A stretch of 23,484 bases of DNA from a virus, in IMG/VR virus record IMGVR_UViG_3300037245_000719, positions 1 through 23,484 of that record. The stretch is one strand, 5' to 3'. The translations under genes and the position numbers were made by a program. The notes beneath the pieces were generated by a model, which saw nothing but the letters and a program-made list of their open reading frames with translations, ran no database searches and was not told where the DNA came from. Positions 15,501 to 22,487 of the stretch are shown here, piece after piece. Positions within the stretch are counted from its first letter, which is position 1; every line of letters starts with the position of its first letter.

Positions 15501-16206
15501 GATGAAAGGCCTGAAGGATGCTACTGGATTTATATTTGATCCGGAGAGAAGTGTGCATTCGTTAAAGAAGGTTGGTCTCCAGAAACTCACCTCACTGATT
15601 CCTGTTACTACCGGGATCGACTGGGTGAATACTACCTTTGGAAGTGATGATGTCTACCGGGAAGTACATGAGTTAGTTGACATCTTCTATAAGAAAGTCG
15701 AAGGCTTAAGTAAAGAGTTACTACCACATAGAGATCCTATCTATGGTCGTATTGCTAAACGAGAGCCCCGATGGTTATACCTTGTTAATAAGACTACCAT
15801 GCCTGAAGATCCTGTGTTAATTGAGATGGTTAGGGTCAAAGCTAACATCAGAACTCCACGAGAATTCCTTATACTTAATGGGATAAAAGTGGACTTGACT
15901 CCAACTAAGATCAATGAGTTCGAAGAGATCTACTCTAAACTACCTGTCGAAGAAGGGTTGACTACACTGATCAACAGTGCTGGCTACAAGCAGGTTGGTG
16001 ATCTTAAGAAGAAAGAACTGCTTAAGAAACAGGTACAACATTTTCGAGCTGCTGCAAAGGGTATCTTCCTCAGTAAGAATAAGGAAGTAGTCGAAGAAGT
16101 GAAGACCGAGTCTCTACGACAAGGCAAGATGGATGCTGGTCTGATCGAAACTGATGACACAAGTTCATTCCTGTACAACTGGAGTAAGAAGTTTGGTAAA
16201 CAATAA
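12520..16206 (+). CDS. Large internal virion protein, gp16-like, without visible transglycosylase
   Basis: The product has 1228 residues (T7 gp16 has 1318). The N-terminus is acidic and disordered-looking. T7 gp16 has a lytic transglycosylase domain there, with a catalytic Glu in an E-S motif and a GLMQ-type motif, and neither is visible here. About residues 167-190 and 218-247 hold hydrophobic helices ending in DFASFDPFEGRVSDFF, a motif I know from large ejected phage proteins. Around residues 843-866 is PFYKTAVNLVKYAGRNSALG, and near 941 RRADPYGLWLGAASDL, both also typical of that group. A short acidic C-terminus follows. By position it should be ejected and form part of the trans-envelope channel. 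It is the longest gene in the window. Confidence 0.8.
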   Translation: MSEGMFDDMETPSLSSEEEEVSDVKPIPQIEPERTVTPVRPETQPANIIKLMEDGVIDKKQADKMVLDYQLTGNLYDMDEQAVIEGVEAGKITIQQAERYVERKENPVWWHAKDLTTGVARGAVKGIEEMAETVRWLWNLGPHGADMTIDEKADLGSSYIPESEFVVGQVAGGFAQFATAFIPATKLVRAAKFGGNLIKSKFLAESIVKHPKLAGFMQRVSQGAAAGAIADFASFDPFEGRVSDFFSELGILPEYMNFMTTNPDNPEGLERFKNVIEGLGLGVVMDMSIMFGSKVLRSVSHMKNRGGMDKVAEAAMQNEKTARAYESAQSGKNDSLSSSRLDDPEAKHIKAGPDMPSTAKQELAAEKTFKNLMDDDFKPGQDDTFIKKMESFSDAQSVMRAAADSVPKRKIQTHKLTDVKANREIKKLAEHTGGSVNGVVNNMRNMYGDIKGATEKARAMYRVLTEHSEQLGKMVREWRTKGGTHEEIARLMEHVKMNQEMQAMCYGVRTEFGRGLNMHKMEHRGSRWDYSELAEGQDLPEYIMKNKEEAERFLKNYDNLATNKDRLKFSRMLGKETWGRHALSFVQANLLWNPATHGVNVTSQAAALLFKTVARTTAHGIVSGLKWDKTGMKVALVEILGMGEALKTSFAVNPFLKKGKKALEKYKKNNTITEMVDGKKVTRQATFAERVKKNPEIGTFWRALIAREGIIDPSLKIGADMVTTQHAFKNSWLGGLGRTINTLHKLPFHLLAGVDEVFKTVGTQSKYNGLIMEEGIRNGKVGTSLDAYYKTEKPKWKAENVNEALKVGKEITFQDDLGKFAGGIDKAVSSNDWGLLAKAAFAPFYKTAVNLVKYAGRNSALGLLSGNVRRTLMKGDVDAFEMGIRIAMGSAACMWGYQQTGEGRLVGRIPADERDIARAAKVLEYSRYNEKKREWVSYRRADPYGLWLGAASDLHLAADIMKQYQSPENVETELEDVMAALIMVFTEPIVNGTWMKGLKDATGFIFDPERSVHSLKKVGLQKLTSLIPVTTGIDWVNTTFGSDDVYREVHELVDIFYKKVEGLSKELLPHRDPIYGRIAKREPRWLYLVNKTTMPEDPVLIEMVRVKANIRTPREFLILNGIKVDLTPTKINEFEEIYSKLPVEEGLTTLINSAGYKQVGDLKKKELLKKQVQHFRAAAKGIFLSKNKEVVEEVKTESLRQGKMDAGLIETDDTSSFLYNWSKKFGKQ

Positions 16207-16226
16207 TCTATAAGGAGGTCAAGCAA

Positions 16227-18185
16227 TTGGCTAATAGTTACATCAAGTATGTCGGTGACGGGTCTACTGTAGGCCCGTACTCGATTCCTTTCCCCTATAT
16301 GCATCAGTCACATATCGTTGTGACAGTGACAGGAATCGAACGGGAATTCACATGGTTATCGGCTACCACAATAGAGTTAAATTCAGCTGCCGATCTGGAT
16401 GCACCCATCTTCATTAAGAGGGTGACAAACAGAGAAGAACGGATGGTTGATTACACCGAGGGTACCCTCTTAAGTGAGGAAGTCCTCAACATTGACTCCA
16501 AACAATCCTTCTACTTAGTACAGGAGGCCTTTGATTGGATAACCTTAAACCAGGATGAAGATGGATTAGTATTCCATGATCGGGAAGCAATTCTTAATGC
16601 TATAACCGGATGGGTCGATGAGAGTGTACTGACAGAAGAAGTCAGTGCCAACCTTGACTACGTCATCAATCGACTGGTGGCTGAAGATGCTATCTACCGA
16701 GTTGTTGATGGAGACATGTATGAAGAAGGTATATTGGAAAGTCCTCTCCGGAGGATCACCTATTCTGAGTTCGACTGCATTGCAACTGATGCAAAAATAG
16801 TCCTGCATGCTGGAAAGATTGAAGACCTCGAGACTGAGGGTGGAGATCTGGAAACCAGAATCACTTCTGCTGAGATCGACATTGATGGTGCTGAGGCTGC
16901 TATTGTTTTGACTGTGGCTGACATCGTCATCAACGGAGAAGATATCACTTATAATGCTGGTGAGATTTCACTGCTGACAAATGAGTACATGGTCCGGCTG
17001 GATAATAACGGATATGTTGCTGGCTTCGGTTTATATAATGATGGTGAGGGTGAGTCTCAGTTCATTATAAATGTAGATAAGTTTGCACTCATACAGAATG
17101 ATGGGACGGGACTGAAGACTCCGTTCGTTGTCTCTGAAGGAGTTGTAGCAATCGATGGTACGTTGATGGTCCTGGGTTCTATCTGGGGCAACAAGATTGC
17201 TGCTAATGCCATCACGGCTGAGAAGATCAATGTCTCAACCCTGAGTGCTATTGCTGCAAACATTGGTACAGTTACTGCCGGTGTGATCCAATCAACAAAC
17301 TGGGGTCCGACTGCTGGAAGTCATTTCAACTTGGCAACCGGCAAGCTGCAGATCAACTCAGCTGAGGGAATCACAATTAATGGTGGTGGAGATATCTCCC
17401 TGGTAGCTGGTGAGGATGATGCTGCCGAGATAACGTTTTCTGGTGGTGCCAGCTATCCTGATATGCATATCAGTATGCATGATGCAAATAAGACCTTATG
17501 CTTTTACCCTGATGTGGCTGATGACATGAGAGTGTACTTCGGGTTTGATCGATCCACATACTCTCAAAGGAGACTGGAGATCTTCAGAGTGGATTGTACT
17601 GCTCAGGCAGTTATGGAAGTTGTTGATCCGGACACCAAGGCTGAGACTCAATTTGCTATGTATGACACCTTCATATACCTAAGATCAAAGGCCTCTGCAT
17701 TAGGGTCTTACACAGGCTTCTACATAAATCCTGATTATATCAAAGTCATAGGTGACATGCATCCCTACGGACATAAGTTTGTTGATTTAGGGAGAAACGA
17801 TTTGGCCTACGATCATGTGTATGCTGATCACCATGATAATGTAGCTGACATGCCATGGTTCGATGACCGGAAGGATAAGGATGGCAACGTGGTTTCTGTA
17901 GATGACTTAGCAGTCATTCATGGGATCAAGCCTTCAAACAATTACGATCCACTCACAGGCTTTCGAACCATCAACGACTCGACTCTACCCACATGGCTGG
18001 TAACGAAACACCATAAGGATGGAGAAGAGAAGAATGAAGATGGTGACAGAATCCGTTCGTGGGAAAGGGGTGATGTGGCTGTCAATCCTGATGGCAAACC
18101 CTACCTTGATCTGATGGTGATGATCGGCCTCCTAATGGGAGCTGTCCGTCAACTTGACAATAAAATAGAAGCAATGAAAGGATAA
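16227..18185 (+). CDS. Tail fibre: gp17-type N-terminus with gpJ/DUF1983-like middle
   Basis: The product has 652 residues and starts at a TTG eight bases after AAGGAGG (16212-16218). The next ATG is at residue 24, inside the conserved domain, so TTG is the start. Residues 1 to about 95 match the T7 gp17 tail-attachment domain (YSIPFPYMHQSHIVVTVTGI, then IFIKRVTNREERMVDYTEG, then SKQSFYLVQEAFD). About residues 190-245 form a helical coiled-coil-like linker. About 253-345 (EYMVRLDNNGYVAGFGLYND, then FIINVDKFALIQ, GSIWGNKIAANAITAEKI and AIAANIGTVTAGVI) resemble the DUF1983 region of siphophage host-specificity proteins. The last 130 residues form a module shared with the next gene. It binds the host surface by inference. 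Confidence 0.88.
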   Translation: MANSYIKYVGDGSTVGPYSIPFPYMHQSHIVVTVTGIEREFTWLSATTIELNSAADLDAPIFIKRVTNREERMVDYTEGTLLSEEVLNIDSKQSFYLVQEAFDWITLNQDEDGLVFHDREAILNAITGWVDESVLTEEVSANLDYVINRLVAEDAIYRVVDGDMYEEGILESPLRRITYSEFDCIATDAKIVLHAGKIEDLETEGGDLETRITSAEIDIDGAEAAIVLTVADIVINGEDITYNAGEISLLTNEYMVRLDNNGYVAGFGLYNDGEGESQFIINVDKFALIQNDGTGLKTPFVVSEGVVAIDGTLMVLGSIWGNKIAANAITAEKINVSTLSAIAANIGTVTAGVIQSTNWGPTAGSHFNLATGKLQINSAEGITINGGGDISLVAGEDDAAEITFSGGASYPDMHISMHDANKTLCFYPDVADDMRVYFGFDRSTYSQRRLEIFRVDCTAQAVMEVVDPDTKAETQFAMYDTFIYLRSKASALGSYTGFYINPDYIKVIGDMHPYGHKFVDLGRNDLAYDHVYADHHDNVADMPWFDDRKDKDGNVVSVDDLAVIHGIKPSNNYDPLTGFRTINDSTLPTWLVTKHHKDGEEKNEDGDRIRSWERGDVAVNPDGKPYLDLMVMIGLLMGAVRQLDNKIEAMKG

Positions 18186-18189
18186 ATAA

Positions 18190-21100
18190 ATGGCTACAAT
18201 CGTAACAAGAGCTGGTAAGGGTGAACCTCTTACTGTCACAGAGCACGATGCCAACCTGACAAACCTGAATGATGCTATCGGCTCGAGTGAGACTGATGTC
18301 TCTGATCTTGACGATAGGATCACGGTTAACGAGGGAGAAATCGATACTCTGCAGACCGATGTGGATGCTGCCGAGGTTGATATTGATGACCTCGAGACCG
18401 AGGCTGGTCTGAATACCACTCACCGTGGAGTTGTGACTGGTAATCCTCATGCTGTCACTCAGTCTGATGTTGGACTGAATGCCCTGACTAATGAAGCTCA
18501 ACTTGTTAGGGGAGCTGAAGACTATTCAAAGTTCGATCCGAAAACGTCGATAGCTGATGACGATACCTTTCTGATTGAAGACTCTGAGGATGCTGAATCG
18601 AAGAAATACATAACTGGCAAGATGATCAAATATGCCCAAACAAATGGTTTCCTGGCTGGCTCTGGAGCTGAGCTGGATTCCTTATTCACAATCACTGAAG
18701 CTGCAGGAAAAGTCCACCTGAACTGGATTGCTGATTGCACGTACTGTGTTGGTGGTAAGTTCTTTACCATCGATGATAACTTAGAGATCGACATCACTGA
18801 TGTACATGGACTGCATTGGATCTATTTCGATAACACCGGTACCTTGAAGATCCAGGCTCCGGGTGGAAGCATTGCTGCTTTGATCCTGTCCAACTGTCTG
18901 GTGGCTGCTGTGTACTGGGAGGCCACTGGTAATTCTGTACTCAGACTGCTGGATGAACGGCATGGTGCTGATATGTCTCCGGCAACTCATTACCATTTAC
19001 ATGAAACCCTTGGTGCCATGTGGGAGCAGGGATTCACTCCGGCTGCCCTGGATGTTGATGGGTCTGGTACCGATGCTTCCCATGCTCAGTTTGATATCAG
19101 TGCCGGTGAATACCACGACGAAGATATTGAGCATTCATATGGTGGAGAAGTTAATGCCTGGGTACACACCTTCTTTAGACAAGGCTCCGGTGGACCATGG
19201 TTCCAGATGTCTGCCTCTAATGGTTTCCCGTTAGCTGGTGGTGTGATTGGTGATCGGCTCGACTGGAATGATTATAATGGTGGAGCATGGCAGTTGCAAG
19301 AAGTGGGGAACAATCAATTCGTCCTATCTCATTACTTTGCTTTAGGTGACGAGATTCTTTGTATAATGGGACAGGCTACCCACATCTCTGTTGTTGCTGC
19401 CCGGTCGGCTGCCAGTACGGAAATGAACTCGTTGATCACTGATGGCTTACCTATGCCTGAGATGGTCCCTCTGTTCTCGATCCTGTGGCAGACAAATGAT
19501 GGCTATTCGAATGCACTGGCTGCCCGTATCCGATCCGTTGACGATGGTGAGTATATCGACTGGAGAGGTGAGGATCTTGTGTCCTTTGCTGGCTCCACCA
19601 TAGTTGACACCATTCAGTTCAATACCGACTTTGCAAATGGTAATGCTGAAGGTCGGCTGCAGTGGAATGCTGAAGACGGTACCCTCGAGTATGGGCTGCC
19701 GGGTGGAAACGTTAATCTTCAAATAGGTCAGGAACATGTCCTCAGATGTGCAAATGCTTCTGGTGATGATATTGCTGATGGCTCAGTGGTCTATGTGTCT
19801 GGAGTTTCAGGGAATAGGCCGACTATCGAGTTAGCTGATGCTGATCCTACGGATTCAATTCCGGAAGCTGTTGTGCTCGGGATGACAACTGAGTTGATAT
19901 CAAATAATGGGACAGGCTATGTTACTCTTCTTGGTCTGGTCCGAGATGTGGATACCGATGGGATGACCCCTGGTACCATGCTTTGGCTGTCTGTAACACC
20001 TGGAGAGTATACCGAAACAAAGCCAACGGCTCCTAACCGAAGTATTGCTATTGGGCTGGTTATTGTGGCTCATGCTGATACTGGGATAATCTTCGTAAAC
20101 ACAACCGTAATAGCCCCGGTGATGGCATCTCCGGATGTCCTGGCTGGTGCTCCTGCTGATGGTCAAGTATTACAGTTCGTTAATTCAAATGGTAGGTTCG
20201 AGCTTTCGGATGACGTAGCAAGCAACACGGCTGCCCGGCATGCTGAATCTCATGCACAGGCCAGTCATAATGACACCAATGCAACCGGTGCTGAGCTGGA
20301 AGAGCTGACCGGTGCTGGAGAAACAATACTTCATTATCATAGTATGCTGAAAGATGATGCTGAGGTTGGTGCCCTCTATACAAAGGATGGTGCCATGCAG
20401 TTGAACTTCAATGGTCTAAAAGCCATGGTGACAAACATATCCGGGATATCGATTGTGGATACGGATGGAGCAGTGCCATACATTTACTTTTATGACGATG
20501 ACTCCAACCTGTTGGCTCAGTTCCGACACCGGACAACCACCTTAACATTAGGTAATAAAGTTGATGGTGGTCATACTGAGTTCCGTGGTGAGAATACGGC
20601 AAGTGACGAAGTGTTGCTGATCGACATGGACCCTGATGCTGGTGTAATCCTGTATTGTGAAGGGCTCCAGAATGCTCAGTTCATACCTCATGGGGTGAAC
20701 CTTCGAAGTATTGATAGTACGGATGTCTACCTCAATTTTGAGAGTTCCGTGGGTCTCCAACAGGCCCGGTTTAAGTCCTCAGCTGGTCTATTCGAAATGA
20801 AGAACTTTCACTTCGGGGGTCACGTATACCTAAAGGCAACGAACACTGGGGAAGTCGAAAAGCATATCCTGGATGGTGATCCCGATGCTGGTGTAGTGCT
20901 GAACTTCACAGGGTTGAAGTCCTTTTCAACAAGGGCAAGTGGTATTGATGTTTATGATACTGCTGGCTCGGATATACAGATCAGGCTCAATAACTCTGCT
21001 GATACTCATCGTGCTACCTTTAAACATACCGGCTCTTACGTCCAGATCAACGACGAGATGGACGGTGGTGCATTCTGGATGACTGCAAAGAAGACCGACT

Positions 21101-21714
21101 CTACTGTTTACTGGGTTGGGTGGAGTCCGAACACTCGAGCATTCTATTCCTCACTTTCTAAGGGATTGGATCTTGGCCGAAGTGGAACTCCATGGGATAC
21201 AGCTTATGCCGATGACTTTGAGAACATAGCTGATTTCTTCTTCATGGATGACCGGAAGGACAAGGATGGAAAGATTGTCCCGATAGACGATGGTGCTGTA
21301 ATTGAAGGCATTGTGCCTTCTGGTGATTACGATCCTATTACTGGATTGAGGATCATCAACGATTCGTCTCTGCCAACTTGGCTCGTTTCAAAACATAAAC
21401 ATGCCGGTGAAGATAAGGATGAGGCCGGTGATGTAGTAAGGACGTGGGAGAAAGGTGACATCTGCAGGACTGATGATGGTAAACCTTACCTCTCCCTGAA
21501 GACCATGATCAGCTTACTGATGGGTGCTTCCCGGCAGACCAATGGTCGGGTGAAGACTCTTGAAGCCCAAATCCAGATATTGGATGATCGACGGATTTCT
21601 AATGAGGCCACCGTACAGAATCAGATGCTGAGCATGTTGGCAAAGAACTATGCACTGCAGGGTCGTGTTGAAGAGCTCGAGTCTGCTAAACAGGATAAAG
21701 AGGAGAAAGAGTAA
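18190..21714 (+). CDS. Second large fibre / receptor-binding protein
   Basis: The product has 1174 residues and starts four bases after the first fibre gene. The N-terminus MATIVTRAGKGEPLTVTEHD is a common start of phage fibre-type proteins. About residues 27-75 are acidic heptad-like coiled coil. GNPHAVTQSDVGLNALTNEA (about 84-103) is a repeat motif of many fibres. About 531-645 is a beta domain of a type often found in fibres (GSVVYVSGVSG, then GMTPGTMLWLSVTPGEY). Residues 732-980 are three tandem repeats of about 83 residues. About 993-1125 is the C-terminal module shared with the first fibre, followed here by an extra coiled coil to the end. It probably binds a second receptor or forms a tip on the first fibre. 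The ribosome binding site is weak (AAAGGA). Confidence 0.8.
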   Translation: MATIVTRAGKGEPLTVTEHDANLTNLNDAIGSSETDVSDLDDRITVNEGEIDTLQTDVDAAEVDIDDLETEAGLNTTHRGVVTGNPHAVTQSDVGLNALTNEAQLVRGAEDYSKFDPKTSIADDDTFLIEDSEDAESKKYITGKMIKYAQTNGFLAGSGAELDSLFTITEAAGKVHLNWIADCTYCVGGKFFTIDDNLEIDITDVHGLHWIYFDNTGTLKIQAPGGSIAALILSNCLVAAVYWEATGNSVLRLLDERHGADMSPATHYHLHETLGAMWEQGFTPAALDVDGSGTDASHAQFDISAGEYHDEDIEHSYGGEVNAWVHTFFRQGSGGPWFQMSASNGFPLAGGVIGDRLDWNDYNGGAWQLQEVGNNQFVLSHYFALGDEILCIMGQATHISVVAARSAASTEMNSLITDGLPMPEMVPLFSILWQTNDGYSNALAARIRSVDDGEYIDWRGEDLVSFAGSTIVDTIQFNTDFANGNAEGRLQWNAEDGTLEYGLPGGNVNLQIGQEHVLRCANASGDDIADGSVVYVSGVSGNRPTIELADADPTDSIPEAVVLGMTTELISNNGTGYVTLLGLVRDVDTDGMTPGTMLWLSVTPGEYTETKPTAPNRSIAIGLVIVAHADTGIIFVNTTVIAPVMASPDVLAGAPADGQVLQFVNSNGRFELSDDVASNTAARHAESHAQASHNDTNATGAELEELTGAGETILHYHSMLKDDAEVGALYTKDGAMQLNFNGLKAMVTNISGISIVDTDGAVPYIYFYDDDSNLLAQFRHRTTTLTLGNKVDGGHTEFRGENTASDEVLLIDMDPDAGVILYCEGLQNAQFIPHGVNLRSIDSTDVYLNFESSVGLQQARFKSSAGLFEMKNFHFGGHVYLKATNTGEVEKHILDGDPDAGVVLNFTGLKSFSTRASGIDVYDTAGSDIQIRLNNSADTHRATFKHTGSYVQINDEMDGGAFWMTAKKTDSTVYWVGWSPNTRAFYSSLSKGLDLGRSGTPWDTAYADDFENIADFFFMDDRKDKDGKIVPIDDGAVIEGIVPSGDYDPITGLRIINDSSLPTWLVSKHKHAGEDKDEAGDVVRTWEKGDICRTDDGKPYLSLKTMISLLMGASRQTNGRVKTLEAQIQILDDRRISNEATVQNQMLSMLAKNYALQGRVEELESAKQDKEEKE

Positions 21715-21890
21715 TGGAAGAGATCAAGAAAACCGTGCAAGTCCTATTGCAGAACTTTGCAAAGGAAGAGGCTGGCAATCGTGTGACTTCGAATAATATG
21801 ATGGGGCTCATGATGAACATCAATGCTGCCCTTGATGGCAAGATCACCATGACCAAACCGAAAGCTGAGAATGTCTCAGACAACGGTTAA
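21714..21890 (+). CDS. 58-residue hypothetical protein
   Basis: The ATG overlaps the stop of the fibre gene (TAATG) and has AGGAG (21701-21705) eight bases upstream. The product is amphipathic and helical in its first 20 residues (EEIKKTVQVLLQNFAKEE), then has a Met-rich stretch (NNMMGLMMNINAALDG) and a short polar tail. I do not recognise a family. Its place just before the holin-like gene, with which it overlaps by 20 bases, suggests a lysis or packaging accessory role, but the sequence gives no function. There is no membrane segment. Confidence 0.6.
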   Translation: MEEIKKTVQVLLQNFAKEEAGNRVTSNNMMGLMMNINAALDGKITMTKPKAENVSDNG

Positions 21891-22152
21891 ACCAAGGAAT
21901 CCGGTAGAGAGGAGATCAGGTAGCACTGAGATCCTCCTCCGGATCACTGCCATTGAAGTCAGTCAAAAGTACATGACACAAATGCTTGAGACACAGGCCA
22001 AACAAACCTGTGGACAACGTGGCTGCACCCTGAACGATGAAGTGGTTACCCTTAAAACCCATATGAAGGTGATGAAGTGGGCTGGTGGGACTGCCATTGC
22101 TGGTGTGATCGGTGGGGTCATACGGATTTGCTACAAAGCTTTTGTAACCTAA
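21871..22152 (+). CDS. Putative holin, single membrane segment near the C-terminus
   Basis: The product has 93 residues. The first 65 are soluble and helical with a CGQRGC pair, and residues about 70-84 (WAGGTAIAGVIGGVI) form a short hydrophobic segment, followed by RICYKAF. The layout, a soluble helical N-terminal part and one C-terminal membrane segment, resembles XhlA-type proteins, and the location between the fibre and small terminase is that of the T7 holin gene 17.5. The start overlaps the preceding gene by 20 bases and has only a weak binding site, so translation is probably coupled. Holin is inferred from position and topology. No endolysin lies in the window, and no Rz/Rz1-like spanin pair is seen before the large terminase. 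Confidence 0.5.
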   Translation: MSQTTVKPRNPVERRSGSTEILLRITAIEVSQKYMTQMLETQAKQTCGQRGCTLNDEVVTLKTHMKVMKWAGGTAIAGVIGGVIRICYKAFVT

Positions 22153-22172
22153 AACCCTGGAGGGATTATGAC

Positions 22173-22487
22173 GTGGAAGATTTAAAAGATATCGATAAGG
22201 TAAATGAACAACTGATGAAACGGCTCCAGCTGGCTGTTGTGAAGAAGCTGCTGGAGAAGATTGAAGGGGAGGAGGGAACTTCCCAGGATCTGAACACTGC
22301 TGTCCGGATGATCCGAGATTACAACATTGATCTGGACTCTGACAAAGACGAAGATGAAATGTCTCCGGAGGAGGAGCAAATGCTGGCTGAGTTTGCCAAG
22401 ACGGAATTTAAGCTGGAAGAAGATGATCTGCCTCCGAGTCGTTATACCTTAAAGGAAACAGATGCAAAAGACAAAGAAGAAAGTTAA
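22173..22487 (+). CDS. Terminase small subunit, T7 gp18-like
   Basis: The product has 104 residues (T7 gp18 has 89). The start is a GTG at 22173, eight bases after GGAGGG (22159-22164). The frame is open further upstream to 22077 but those residues are a Trp/Cys-rich translation of the holin gene in another frame. A nearby ATG at 22168 is in a different frame and stops after five codons. The N-terminal helices (QLMKRLQLAVVKKLLEKIE) and the segment DLNTAVRMIRDYNI match the pattern of T7-type small terminases, in which a K.L.DN.I-like helix end is common. The C-terminus is acidic. It recognises concatemer DNA and helps the large subunit load it. It overlaps the large subunit gene by 26 bases. 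Confidence 0.8.
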   Translation: MEDLKDIDKVNEQLMKRLQLAVVKKLLEKIEGEEGTSQDLNTAVRMIRDYNIDLDSDKDEDEMSPEEEQMLAEFAKTEFKLEEDDLPPSRYTLKETDAKDKEES

